DNA from: Salinicola endophyticus
GTDB lineage: Bacteria > Pseudomonadota > Gammaproteobacteria > Pseudomonadales > Halomonadaceae
Direction: 5' to 3'
Assembly (NCBI RefSeq): GCF_003206575.1
Contig: NZ_PZJO01000001.1
Span: 26,720 to 90,719, forward strand
DNA: 64,000 nucleotides
Below are positions 17,109 through 25,829 of this stretch, one piece after another. Both the position numbers and the translations under genes were made by a program. Below the pieces are notes generated by a model. It was not told the origin of the DNA. It was given only the letters and a program-made list of their open reading frames with translations, and did no database searches. Each line of letters begins with the position of its first letter. The first letter of the stretch is position 1.

Positions 17109-17777
17109 TCAAGCATGCCCCTTCGCAAGCGGCAGCAACCGCCAGGCGACTTCGACGAAACACGACACGCCCGCATCGCGGAAGCTGAGCGAGGCGTCGA
17201 GCACGTCCTTGCGCGACAGCTCCTCGATCTTGTGGGTATCGGCGTAGTGGCGGGCGACCTCCGCCGGCAGCACCGGAAACGGCGGGCCCTCCTTCTCCGC
17301 CGGGTCGTACTCGAAGGTGATCAGCAGCTGCGGCGCGGCGTCGCTCAACTCGACGAGCTGTCGGGCGTAGGCGTCGCGCATGGTCGGCGGTAGCGCCACC
17401 AGCGCAGCGCGGTCATAGACCAGATCGACCGTGCCCAGCGTCGCCGGTGTCAGCGCGAAGATATCGCCCTGGAACACGGTCAGCGCGTCGTGCTGCCAGC
17501 ACTGGCCGCCCTCCCACTCGCTCACCACCGGTTCGACACCGAGTTCGGCGAACAGCTGCGCCACCGCCAGCTCGCTCAACTCGGCGCCGACCACCGCATA
17601 CCCCTCACTCAGCAGCCAGCCGATATCCAGGGTCTTGCCGCACAGCGGCAGGAACACTCGCGCCCCCGGCGCGAGCGAATAGCGCGCCAGATGGCGCTTG
17701 AGAATGGGATGGACGAAGCTCAGATGAAACCCGAGCTGTGCCTGCTCCCAGCGCTGTTGCCAGAATCGATGCTCCAC
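17109..17777 (-). CDS. tpm: Thiopurine S-methyltransferase family protein
   Basis: A 222-residue SAM-dependent methyltransferase of the bacterial TPMT family (usual length about 217). It begins VEHRFWQQRWEQAQLGFH, has the SAM loop VFLPLCGKTLDIGWLLSEGY with the typical PLCGK motif, then VYDRAALVALP and LLITFEYDP. Bacterial enzymes methylate thiols and selenium or tellurium oxyanion products and can give tellurite tolerance. The GTG at 17777 was chosen because family alignment begins there and GGGAGAG precedes it. A fragment of a relative lies at 9201-9262. Confidence 0.88.
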   Translation of the reverse strand: MEHRFWQQRWEQAQLGFHLSFVHPILKRHLARYSLAPGARVFLPLCGKTLDIGWLLSEGYAVVGAELSELAVAQLFAELGVEPVVSEWEGGQCWQHDALTVFQGDIFALTPATLGTVDLVYDRAALVALPPTMRDAYARQLVELSDAAPQLLITFEYDPAEKEGPPFPVLPAEVARHYADTHKIEELSRKDVLDASLSFRDAGVSCFVEVAWRLLPLAKGHA

Positions 17778-18145
17778 CGGTTCTCTCCCACTTGCTGAGT
17801 GATCGACACCAGGCTGTCGCCGTGCCGCTGCCTGTCGCCAGCTTAACCCAGTCGAGCTCTGGGTAGAGCAGTTAGACCTTGGTGGTCTTCGAGCGACCCG
17901 CCACTTCTTCCAGTACATAGCGTCTGCGCTGCCCACGTATCGCGCGACTCGCCGGTTTTTCGAGCAGGGATCACTTGTTAGAGGCATTCGGACAGGGGCT
18001 GACGCAAGTCACGCTGGGGGAAAAGCGCTATTTTATCGATATACGATAACTATTAACACTTGCCGATAACTCAGGGCTTGGATAGGCTCGACCAGGCAGG
18101 TGAATCGCTGAGTCGACATAACAACCCCACAAGACAGGTAGCCTC
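17778..18145. promoter_or_regulatory. Intergenic region with CGATAACT direct repeats upstream of ABC importer
   Basis: 368 bases without a convincing gene. Minus-strand bases about 17979-17882 encode a 30-odd-residue stretch ending RRRYVLEEVAGRSKTTKV and a stop, with no start, possibly a gene remnant. Nearer the importer gene, CGATAACT occurs at 18044-18051 and again at 18064-18071, exactly 20 bases apart. The palindrome TATCGATA lies at 18034-18041. These are candidate regulator sites for the operon at 18146. Confidence 0.4.
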
Positions 18146-18949
18146 ATGATCGATTACTCACCCACTACCCGCGCCCCCTTGCGCTGGCTCTCTCGCCTAC
18201 GCCGACACTGCCTCGTGGCCGCCGCCACGCTGGGTCTCGCCACGGCGGGCATCAACGCCGCTCAGGCACAGGAGACCCTGATCGCCGGCGCCACCCCCAG
18301 TGGCATCCCCTTCACCTTCCTCGATGTCTCCAGCGGCAAGATCACCGGCGCCATGGTCGATCTGATCGAGGCGGTGGGCCAGGACATGGGGGTCAAGGTC
18401 GAGATCAAGGAGTCGTCGTTCAACGCGCTGATTCCGTCGCTCACCTCGGGCAAGATCGACATCATCTCCGCGGCCATGCTGCGTACCCCCGAGCGCGCCA
18501 AGGTCGTTGCGTTCAGTGACGATGTCTATCCCTACGGCGAGGGCGTGATCGTCAAGCGTGACCATCAGGGGGATATCCATACCCTCGACGATCTCAAGGG
18601 TCAGGTGGTCGGCGCGCAGGTCGGCACGACCTATGTGCGCCAGCTGCAGGCGACCGGGCTGTTTCCGGACATTCGCAACTACGACACCCTCGCCGACATG
18701 ATGCGCGACGTCTCCCTGGGCCGCATCGTGGCGGGCATCGGCGACGCGCCGGTGATGGCCTATCAGCTCAAGCAGGGCCGCTTCGCCGATCTCGAGCTGG
18801 CGCCTGACTACCAGCAGCAGATGGTGGGCGAGGTCGCGCTGGCCGTGGCCAAGGACAATACGGCCCTGCTCGACCGCGTCAACGCCTCCCTGGCCAAGCT
18901 CAAGGCAAGCGGCAAGCTCGACGCCATCTTCGCCAAATGGGGCCTGTGA
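18146..18949 (+). CDS. Amino-acid ABC transporter substrate-binding protein (PAAT family)
   Basis: A 267-residue periplasmic binding protein of family 3. Residues about 1-41 form a long basic then hydrophobic signal peptide ending AQAQ. Then come the family core (TPSGIPFTFLD, GAMVDLIEAVGQDMG, LIPSLTSGKIDIISAAM) and the C-terminal AIFAKWGL. It delivers a polar amino acid or related compound to the permease and ATPase encoded next. A 113-base gap with two hairpins separates it from the permease gene, common where binding protein is made in excess. Confidence 0.9.
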   Translation: MIDYSPTTRAPLRWLSRLRRHCLVAAATLGLATAGINAAQAQETLIAGATPSGIPFTFLDVSSGKITGAMVDLIEAVGQDMGVKVEIKESSFNALIPSLTSGKIDIISAAMLRTPERAKVVAFSDDVYPYGEGVIVKRDHQGDIHTLDDLKGQVVGAQVGTTYVRQLQATGLFPDIRNYDTLADMMRDVSLGRIVAGIGDAPVMAYQLKQGRFADLELAPDYQQQMVGEVALAVAKDNTALLDRVNASLAKLKASGKLDAIFAKWGL

Positions 18950-18959
18950 CAAGTCCCAC

Positions 18960-19035
18960 CGTGTCGCCACCGACACGTCGCCGCTATTTCGCGATTCCCC
19001 GCTAACCGCCGCACGCCGGGCTTCACTGCCCGGCG
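18960..19035 (+). promoter_or_regulatory. Two intercistronic hairpins after the binding-protein gene
   Basis: Hairpin 1: 18960-18966 (CGTGTCG) pairs with 18971-18977. Hairpin 2: 19014-19021 (CGCCGGGC) pairs with 19028-19035 around a 6-base loop. No T-run follows either. Such structures commonly protect or terminate mRNA so that the binding protein exceeds the membrane components. Confidence 0.5.
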
Positions 19036-19062
19036 CGCCCGGCCTCGGCCCAGGAGACCTCC

Positions 19063-19728
19063 ATGGCGTACTCCGATATCGCCGCGTTTTTCCCGATCCT
19101 GCTCAAGGGCGCCGTGGTCACGGTGCAGATCACCCTTGGCGCCCTGCTGCTCAGTACCTTTCTGGGCCTGCTGCTGGCGCTGATGAAGCGCTCTCCGTTC
19201 GCGCCGATATCGGCGCTGGCCAGCACCTTCATCAACGTGATCCGTGGCCTGCCGATCATCGTGCAGCTGTTCTACATCTACTTCGTCATTCCCGAACTGG
19301 GCATCGATCTGAGCGCGTTCCAGGCCAGCATCATCGGCCTGGGGATCGCCTATAGCGCCTATCAGGCGGAGAACTTCCGCGCCGGCATCGAAGCGGTCGA
19401 CGCCGGCCAGATCGAGGCGGCCAAATCCATCGGCATGAAGAGCGCCCTGATCATGCGCCGAGTGGTGCTGCCCCAGGCGGTACGCATCGCCCTGCCCCCC
19501 TACGGCAACACCGCGGTCATGATCCTCAAGGACTCTTCGCTCGCCTCGACCATCACGGTGGCGGAGATGACCCGGGCAGGGCAGCTGATCGCCGCCTCGA
19601 CGTTCCAGAACACCACCGTCTACACCATGGTGGCGCTGATGTACCTGGCGCTCAGCCTGCCGCTGATCTTCGGCGTCAACCGCCTGGAGCGTTTCTTCGC
19701 CAAGTCGCGACAGGGAGCCGACCAATGA
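19063..19728 (+). CDS. Amino-acid ABC transporter permease
   Basis: A 221-residue inner-membrane permease of the His/Glu/Gln family with about five helices. It has the EAA coupling motif ([22 protein letters not shown]) and the early [15 protein letters not shown] segment. Only one permease gene is present, so it probably works as a homodimer. Its stop overlaps the start of the ATPase gene by 4 bases (ATGA). Confidence 0.93.
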   Translation: MAYSDIAAFFPILLKGAVVTVQITLGALLLSTFLGLLLALMKRSPFAPISALASTFINVIRGLPIIVQLFYIYFVIPELGIDLSAFQASIIGLGIAYSAYQAENFRAGIEAVDAGQIEAAKSIGMKSALIMRRVVLPQAVRIALPPYGNTAVMILKDSSLASTITVAEMTRAGQLIAASTFQNTTVYTMVALMYLALSLPLIFGVNRLERFFAKSRQGADQ

Positions 19729-20453
19729 TCGCCATCGACCATATCCACAAGGCCTTCGGCGCGACCCAGGTGCTCAAGGGCGTCAGCCTCGACGTCGCCG
19801 CCGGCGAAGTGGTCTGTCTCATCGGCCCTTCCGGCTCGGGCAAGTCCACCGTGCTGCGCTGCATCAACGGTCTGGAGAGTTACGACAGCGGCGCGATCAC
19901 CATCCACGGCCAGACGGTGGATGTCCGGCGCAGCGATATCCATCGCCTGCGCACCCGAGTCGGCATGGTGTTTCAGCGCTTCAACCTCTTTCCCCACCGC
20001 ACGGTGCTCGAGAACGTGATGGAGGGCCCCATCTTCGTCAAGGGCGAGCCCCGGACCGATGCGCGACGACACGCCCAGGAGCTGCTGGAGAAAGTCGGCC
20101 TGGCCGAGAAGCAAGCGGCCTATCCGACCCAGCTCTCGGGTGGCCAGCAGCAACGGGTGGCGATCGCCCGGGCGCTGGCCATGCGCCCGGAGGCGATTCT
20201 GTTCGACGAGCCCACCTCCGCGCTCGACCCGGAACTGGTAGGCGACGTCCTGACCGTGATGCGGGACCTGGCGACGGAGGGCATGACCATGGTCGTGGTC
20301 ACCCACGAGATGAGCTTCGCCAAGGAGGTGGCCGACCGGGTCTGCTTCCTCTACGGCGGCCAGATCGTCGAGGAGGGGCCGGCGTCGCGCGTCCTCAGCG
20401 AGCCGCAGAATGCACGCACGCAGGATTTCCTGCGCCGCGTGCTCAACCACTGA
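19725..20453 (+). CDS. Amino-acid ABC transporter ATP-binding protein
   Basis: A 242-residue ABC ATPase of the polar amino acid class. Walker A is GPSGSGKST, the Q-loop is [10 protein letters not shown], the signature is [15 protein letters not shown], Walker B is [14 protein letters not shown], and the switch histidine is in VVVTHEM. It energises import with the permease encoded just upstream, to which it is translationally coupled. Confidence 0.95.
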   Translation: MIAIDHIHKAFGATQVLKGVSLDVAAGEVVCLIGPSGSGKSTVLRCINGLESYDSGAITIHGQTVDVRRSDIHRLRTRVGMVFQRFNLFPHRTVLENVMEGPIFVKGEPRTDARRHAQELLEKVGLAEKQAAYPTQLSGGQQQRVAIARALAMRPEAILFDEPTSALDPELVGDVLTVMRDLATEGMTMVVVTHEMSFAKEVADRVCFLYGGQIVEEGPASRVLSEPQNARTQDFLRRVLNH

Positions 20454-20468
20454 AGAGGAGGCGCGCCG

Positions 20469-21758
20469 ATGCCAACCCCACCGCCGATGCTGCGTTCTCT
20501 CTGGGCCGATAGCCATCCACCCGCAGCGCCGCTACCTGCACTCGAAGGTGCATGCCGCAGCGATGTCCTGATCGTCGGTGGCGGTTTCACCGGGGTCGCC
20601 GCGGCGCTGGCGCTGGCCGAACGCGGCATCTCGACCCACCTGCTGGAAGCCAGCACGATCGGCTGGGGCGCCTCGGGACGCAACGGCGGCCAGGTCATCC
20701 CGGGACTCAAGTACGACCCCGATCAGCTGATCGAACGCTATGGCCAGGAGCGCGGGCAGCGCCTGATCGACACCAGCAGCCGCAATGCCGACGTGGTCTT
20801 CGATCTCATCCAGCGCCACGCCATCGAGTGTGACAGCCAGCGTCAGGGCTGGCTGCAGCCCGCAGCCACCCGCGCCGGAGTCCAGCGGATCGAGAAGCGC
20901 GCCGCACAGTGGTCGGCGCGCGGCGTCGAGGTCGAGTGGCTGGCGCGGGAGGCCTGCGCCGAGCGCCTCGGTACCACGGCGTATCTGGCCGGCTGGCGCG
21001 ACCCGCGCGCGGGCAGCCTAAACCCGCTGGCCTTCGTGCGCGGCCTGGCCCGGGCGGCGATCGCCGCGGGGGCGCAACTCCACGAGGGCTCGGCGGTGAC
21101 CGGGCTGACCCGTCAGGCCGAGGGCTGGCGGGCGACCACCGCCCATGGAGAGGTGGTGGCCGAGAGAGTCCTGCTGTGCACCAATGGCTATACCGACGCC
21201 TTGCAGCCGGGCCTGGCACGCAGCGTGATCGCCGCCAACAGTTTTCAGATCGCGACCCGGCCGCTGAGCCCGGCAGAGGGCGCCGCCATTCTGCCCCGGG
21301 GAGAGGTCGCCTCGGACGCGCGCAAGCTGCTGTTCTATTTTCGCCGCGACACCGCCGGTCGACTGCTGTTCGGCGGGCGTGGACCCTTTCATGATCCCCG
21401 TGACCCCACCGATTTCCGTCACCTGATCAGCGGCATGACCAAGCTCTATCCGGCGCTGAAAGGCGTCGAGATCGACTATGCCTGGGGCGGGCGGGTGGCA
21501 TTGACCCAGGATTCCATGCCGCACGTGCACGAACCCGCCCCCGGCTTGAGCGTGGCACTGGGCTACAACGGCCGTGGCGTGGGGATGGGCACGCATCTGG
21601 GCAGCCTGATCGGCCGCCATCTCGGTACCCGGGCGCTCGCCGACGCCCTGCCGTTACCGGTCACCTCCATCGCGCCGATCCCGCTGCACGGCCTTCAGCA
21701 GCTCTACGTCGCGGCGGTGATCCAGTACTATCGGACCCAGGATTGGCTGGAGCGATGA
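20469..21758 (+). CDS. FAD-dependent oxidoreductase, DAO family (PuuB-like)
   Basis: A 429-residue D-amino-acid-oxidase-fold enzyme. The dinucleotide-binding loop is VLIVGGGFTGVAAALALAE at about residues 34-52, then GASGRNGGQV, typical of the gamma-glutamylputrescine oxidase/sarcosine oxidase branch. VALGYNGRGVGMGTHLG binds FAD near the end. It oxidises a secondary or primary amine to an imine/aldehyde. It starts 15 bases after the importer ATPase gene, so it probably attacks the imported compound. The exact substrate is unknown. Confidence 0.9.
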   Translation: MPTPPPMLRSLWADSHPPAAPLPALEGACRSDVLIVGGGFTGVAAALALAERGISTHLLEASTIGWGASGRNGGQVIPGLKYDPDQLIERYGQERGQRLIDTSSRNADVVFDLIQRHAIECDSQRQGWLQPAATRAGVQRIEKRAAQWSARGVEVEWLAREACAERLGTTAYLAGWRDPRAGSLNPLAFVRGLARAAIAAGAQLHEGSAVTGLTRQAEGWRATTAHGEVVAERVLLCTNGYTDALQPGLARSVIAANSFQIATRPLSPAEGAAILPRGEVASDARKLLFYFRRDTAGRLLFGGRGPFHDPRDPTDFRHLISGMTKLYPALKGVEIDYAWGGRVALTQDSMPHVHEPAPGLSVALGYNGRGVGMGTHLGSLIGRHLGTRALADALPLPVTSIAPIPLHGLQQLYVAAVIQYYRTQDWLER

Positions 21759-21769
21759 CAGGAGACCCG

Positions 21770-22564
21770 ATGGCCGACTCAACAAGCGCCGGTGCCCGCT
21801 CGGCGCTGTTCAACCAGTCCATCGAGAAGGCGTTCGTGGTGCTGGGTCTGTTCGATGCCCACCACAGCGAACTCAGCCTGTCGGAGATCGCTCGGCTCAC
21901 CGACATGAGCATGGGCTCGGTACAGCGGATCACCCATACCCTGGAGCAGCTGGGCTATCTGGTACGCGTGGCGCAGAGCCGCAAGTACCGGATCGGCATC
22001 GGAGTGCTCGGCGTGGGCGCGCACTATCTCGAGGCCAATCTGCTGATCGATTGCGCCAATCCGTATCTGTCGGATCTCAGCAATCGCTGCCTGGAAACGG
22101 TCTCGCTGACCGAACCCTGTGGGCTCGATATGGTCTACGTGGCACGCTTCACCAGCCGCCACTACATCCCGATCCACATGCCGATCGGCAGCCGTGTGCC
22201 GATGTTCTGCACCGCCTCCGGGCGCGCCTATCTCTCGGCGCTCGATGACGCCGCCCTGCGCGATCATCTCGAACGCAGCGAGCGCATCGCCCATACCGCC
22301 AACACCGTGACCGAGATCGAGGCGCTGGTGGAGATCGTGCAGCAGTGCCGCCAGCGCGGCTTGGCCTGGAACAATGCCGAATACTTCCGGGGCGACATCA
22401 ATATCGCCGCGCCCGTGATCAACGCCTCGGGCCATCCGGTGGCGGCGGTCCACGTCACCGCCCCTGCCAGCCGCTGGCAGCTGGAGAACGCCATCGACAC
22501 CCTCGGGCCACCGCTGCTGGAGTGTGCGCGGGCGATCACCCAGGCGGCGCGCACCCGGCGCTAG
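21770..22564 (+). CDS. IclR family transcriptional regulator
   Basis: A 264-residue IclR regulator. The N-terminal winged HTH is at about 12-75 (LSLSEIARLTDMSMGSVQRITHTLEQLGYL) and the effector domain follows. The ATG at 21770 is preferred over an in-frame TTG at 21743 because GGAGACCC directly precedes it. It closes the importer/oxidase operon, 11 bases after the oxidase stop, and probably regulates it. Confidence 0.9.
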   Translation: MADSTSAGARSALFNQSIEKAFVVLGLFDAHHSELSLSEIARLTDMSMGSVQRITHTLEQLGYLVRVAQSRKYRIGIGVLGVGAHYLEANLLIDCANPYLSDLSNRCLETVSLTEPCGLDMVYVARFTSRHYIPIHMPIGSRVPMFCTASGRAYLSALDDAALRDHLERSERIAHTANTVTEIEALVEIVQQCRQRGLAWNNAEYFRGDINIAAPVINASGHPVAAVHVTAPASRWQLENAIDTLGPPLLECARAITQAARTRR

Positions 22565-22569
22565 ATGTT

Positions 22570-22605
22570 GTACGAAAACTGCCTAGGCTCGGCGACTTTT
22601 CGTAC
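22570..22605. terminator. Inverted repeat between convergent genes (possible bidirectional terminator)
   Basis: GTACGAAAA at 22570-22578 pairs perfectly with TTTTCGTAC at 22597-22605; the 18-base loop holds the palindrome GCCTAGGC. It lies in the 62-base gap between the convergent IclR and DMT genes. The A/T ends fall inside the stem, not after it, so termination is plausible but not certain. A solo mobile-element scar is the alternative. Confidence 0.45.
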
Positions 22606-22626
22606 ACAACCTGGGCTCCCCCCCGC

Positions 22627-23535
22627 TTAGCCCTCCAGCGGCGGCAGGCGCCGACGGCGCAGATTGAGTGTCACCAGCGAGACGCCGACGATCACCACCA
22701 GCGCGCCGATCACCTGATTGAGGGTGATCGGCGCGCCGAGCATCAGATAGCCGAGCCCCATGGTCACCACCGGCAGCAGGTTGAGCGAGGTCGCGGTGTG
22801 GCTGGGGCCGACCAGCAGCAGCGCCCGGTTGTAGCAGATCAATGCGATCAGCGAGGGGCCGATCCCCAGGTAGAGAATCGCGGCAAGGGCGTGACCGTCG
22901 AGCTGCCAGGCGTCGGCGAAGAACACGTTCTCCACCACCATCAGCGGCGTGAGGAACAGCACCGCAATACCGGTCATCGGCACCAGCGAGGCGTAGAACG
23001 GCACCCTGCCCAGCCAGTGGCGCGCCGCCACCGAATAGACCACCCAGGCCAGCACCGCCGCCGCCACCAGCGCATCCCCGGTCTGCAGCCGCGCCAACGT
23101 ACGCACCAGAGCACCATCCGAGACCACCCAGGCCGCGCCGCCGGCGGAGAGCAGGATACCCAACCAGCGTATCCGGCCCAGCCGCTCGCGGAAGAAAAGC
23201 GCCATCAGCATGGCGGTGGCCGCCGGGGTCAGGCTCTCCAGCACCGCCACCGTAGTCGCATCGCTGACCCGCAGCGCCGAATAGAGCAGCGCGGAGAACA
23301 GTGCCATGCCGTTGATCGACATGATCGCCAGCGCCTTGATCTCGCGCCCCAGCACCTGGCGCTGACGCCAGGCGGCGGTGCCGAAGATGAGCGTCACCGC
23401 CAGGAACACCACCAGCATGCGCGACCACGCCAGCGTCAGCGGCGGCAGGCTCGCGGTGGCGAACTTGCCGACCACCAGATTACCGGAGAAGAGCAGCACG
23501 ACGACCGCGAGATAGAGGGGAGCGATGAGAGGCAC
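22627..23535 (-). CDS. DMT superfamily transporter (EamA domain)
   Basis: About 302 residues forming ten hydrophobic helices in two EamA repeats (FSGNLVVGKFATASLPPLTLAW early, then APITLNQVIGALVVIVGVSLV). Members export metabolites or amino acids. GTG 23535 was chosen because the first transmembrane helix starts there; the frame is open upstream to an ATG near 23634 but that extension looks unstructured. Its role is unspecified; it may be unrelated to the convergent amine operon. Confidence 0.85.
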   Translation of the reverse strand: MPLIAPLYLAVVVLLFSGNLVVGKFATASLPPLTLAWSRMLVVFLAVTLIFGTAAWRQRQVLGREIKALAIMSINGMALFSALLYSALRVSDATTVAVLESLTPAATAMLMALFFRERLGRIRWLGILLSAGGAAWVVSDGALVRTLARLQTGDALVAAAVLAWVVYSVAARHWLGRVPFYASLVPMTGIAVLFLTPLMVVENVFFADAWQLDGHALAAILYLGIGPSLIALICYNRALLLVGPSHTATSLNLLPVVTMGLGYLMLGAPITLNQVIGALVVIVGVSLVTLNLRRRRLPPLEG

Positions 23536-23767
23536 ACAGCACCTGTCGATGAATAGAGAGAGGATCGAGGCATCGCGTTGACGACCAGCCGCCGACGCCG
23601 GAGCACGATAGCAGCGCCGGTGCCTCGAGGACATGCGGCTTCCGTGCAAGAGATCACCGGCGGCGCGCATGGCGAGGCGACAAGTCGAGGATGTTGGCTA
23701 CACTCCATTCGAACGCGCTAATTCTTATCCCCGAGCGCCTCGCTGGCCGTCGCAAAAGGATCTTGCC

Positions 23768-24226
23768 ATGAGCACCACTGCCGAATCGCCCCGCATCCGC
23801 GTGGTCCGTCGCGGAGTCAATCCGCTGCACGGGCTGCTGCTGGCGGGCACCTTCCCGCTCTATCTGACCGCGGCCCTCAGCGACTACGCCTACGCCACCA
23901 GCTATCACATCCAGTGGTCGACCTTCGCCTCCTGGTCGATCGCCGGCGGCCTGGTGTTCAACGGCCTCGCCTGGCTGTTCGCCCTGGGCGGTATCGTGAT
24001 GGCCAGCGGCCAGCGCGGACGCGCCGCACTGGAGTGCCTGCTGCTGCTGGTCACCTTCGTGCTCGGCTTCGTCAATGCGCTGGTGCATGCCCGCGACGCC
24101 TGGGCGATGATGCCCACCGGCTTCGTACTCTCGATCGTGATCGCGCTGCTCGCCCTGGTGGCGGCCCTGATCGGGCTCTCGCGCAACCGCGCCATTGCGC
24201 AAGAGATGGCGGGAGGTCGCAGCTGA
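23768..24226 (+). CDS. DUF2231-like small membrane protein
   Basis: A 152-residue inner-membrane protein with four hydrophobic segments and the pattern HGLLLAGTFPLYLTAALSDYAY. That resembles DUF2231-type proteins often found with PQQ-glucose/sorbosone dehydrogenase-like genes. Its stop shares one base with the next start (TGATG), so the two products are translationally coupled. It probably anchors or assists the periplasmic dehydrogenase-like protein (inference). Confidence 0.75.
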   Translation: MSTTAESPRIRVVRRGVNPLHGLLLAGTFPLYLTAALSDYAYATSYHIQWSTFASWSIAGGLVFNGLAWLFALGGIVMASGQRGRAALECLLLLVTFVLGFVNALVHARDAWAMMPTGFVLSIVIALLALVAALIGLSRNRAIAQEMAGGRS

Positions 24227-25671
24227 TGACCACTCGCCAGCACCACACCGCCCCGCTTGCCCGCCTGACCCTGCTGCCACTACTGCTGGTCGCCACCGGC
24301 GCCCTCGCCGCCGAGGCCCAGTATGGCGCAGACCCTCAATTGCCCGAACCGCAGCGGGGCCTGCTCCCCAACATGGGTGTACCCGAGCAGACGCCCTGGG
24401 ACGAGCGCAAGCCCGAGGTCCCGGAGGGCTACACCATCACCGCCATCGCCACCGATCTCCAGGTGCCGCGGCAGACCCTGGTGCTGCCCAACGGCGATAT
24501 TCTGGTCGCCGAGGGCAAGGGCGGCGGCAACGCGCCCAAGGTCCGGCCCAAGGACTTCATTGCCGGGCTGATCCAGTCCCAGGGCACCACCGCGGTCAAG
24601 AGCGGTGATCGTCTCACCCTGCTGCGGGACGCCGATGGCGATGGCAGCTACGAGCAGCAGACGGTGTTCGCCGACGGCCTCAACGCGCCCTACGGCCTGG
24701 CGCTGGTGGGCAACGACCTCTACGTCGCCAATCAGGATGCGCTGGTGCGCTTCGACTATCAGCCGGGCCAGACCGCCGCCCGCGGCGCCCCCGAGACGCT
24801 GACCCCGCTACCGGCACAGATCAACCACCACTGGACCAAGGCGCTGACCGCGAGCCCCGATGGCCAGTACCTCTACGTGGGGATCGGTTCCAACAGCAAC
24901 ATCACCGAGCGCGGCATGGCGGCGGAGGTCGACCGCGCCGAGATCTGGCAGATCGATACCGCAAGCGGCGCCCATCGCACCTATGCCAGCGGTCTGCGCA
25001 ATCCCACCGCGCTGACCTTCCAGCCGGGTACCGATACGCTATGGACGGTGGTCAACGAACGTGACGAGCTGGGCCCCGACCTGGTGCCGGACTACCTCAC
25101 CAGCGTGCAGGAAGGCGGCTTCTACGGCTGGCCCTACAGCTACTGGGGCCAGCACGTCGACCCGCGGGTTCGCCCGCAGGACCCGGCCAAGGTCGCATCC
25201 GCCATCGCCCCCGACTACAGCCTCGGCTCCCACCGCGCGCCACTCGGCGTCGCCTTCTCCAACCCCGCGGTCGGCGGCGAGTTCAGCGACGGGGTCTTCG
25301 TCAGCGAGCACGGCAGCTGGAACCGCGCCGATCCGGTCGGCTACAAGGTCGTGTTCATTCCGTTCGAGAATGGAAAGCCCGCCGGTGACCCGGTCGATTT
25401 CGTCTCCGGCTTCCTGGCCAGCGACGACACCACCCGCGGCCGTCCGGTGGGGGTCAGCGTGGCACCCAACGGTGCGGTGATCATCGCCGACGACCTCACC
25501 AACGCGGTCTGGCGGGTGACCCGCGACGCCTCTGCCGCCGCCGAGGCCCCCAGCGATATGGGTGCCGGTAGCAGCGACAGGACTAGCGACGACACCGCCG
25601 GTGAAACGGAAAAGGCACCTACCCCAGAGACCGAACCGGCCGGTAGCGGAAGCGACACCAATAACGCCTGA
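24226..25671 (+). CDS. Sorbosone dehydrogenase/PQQ-type beta-propeller protein
   Basis: A 481-residue secreted protein. A signal peptide covers residues about 1-29 (TLLPLLLVATGALA). The six-bladed propeller has IATDLQVPRQTLVLPNGDILVAE, the GLRNPTALTFQPGTDTLW blade typical of soluble glucose/sorbosone dehydrogenases, and SEHGSWNR. The last about 50 residues are Ser/Thr/Asp/Glu-rich and disordered. The family oxidises aldoses or aldehydes in the periplasm, often with PQQ; PQQ use here is not proven. A clear terminator follows. Confidence 0.85.
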   Translation: MTTRQHHTAPLARLTLLPLLLVATGALAAEAQYGADPQLPEPQRGLLPNMGVPEQTPWDERKPEVPEGYTITAIATDLQVPRQTLVLPNGDILVAEGKGGGNAPKVRPKDFIAGLIQSQGTTAVKSGDRLTLLRDADGDGSYEQQTVFADGLNAPYGLALVGNDLYVANQDALVRFDYQPGQTAARGAPETLTPLPAQINHHWTKALTASPDGQYLYVGIGSNSNITERGMAAEVDRAEIWQIDTASGAHRTYASGLRNPTALTFQPGTDTLWTVVNERDELGPDLVPDYLTSVQEGGFYGWPYSYWGQHVDPRVRPQDPAKVASAIAPDYSLGSHRAPLGVAFSNPAVGGEFSDGVFVSEHGSWNRADPVGYKVVFIPFENGKPAGDPVDFVSGFLASDDTTRGRPVGVSVAPNGAVIIADDLTNAVWRVTRDASAAAEAPSDMGAGSSDRTSDDTAGETEKAPTPETEPAGSGSDTNNA

Positions 25672-25692
25672 CACCCCGTCGACAGCCCACGA

Positions 25693-25735
25693 ACGCCCCG
25701 GTGGCACGAGCCATCGGGGCGTCTTTGTGTTCGGT
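25693..25735 (+). terminator. Intrinsic terminator after the sorbosone dehydrogenase-like gene
   Basis: Stem 25693-25704 with 25711-25722 (ACGCCCCGGTGG against CCATCGGGGCGT, one G-T pair), 6-base loop, followed by CTTTGTGTT. Confidence 0.8.
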
Positions 25736-25829
25736 GCCGGCTATGGGCAGTGGGTGGGTGATGACAAAGCTTGCCGATCAGGCCGGGCCCGAACGATGGC
25801 CGTTCGCCGACACGACGCGCCCGGGCGGG

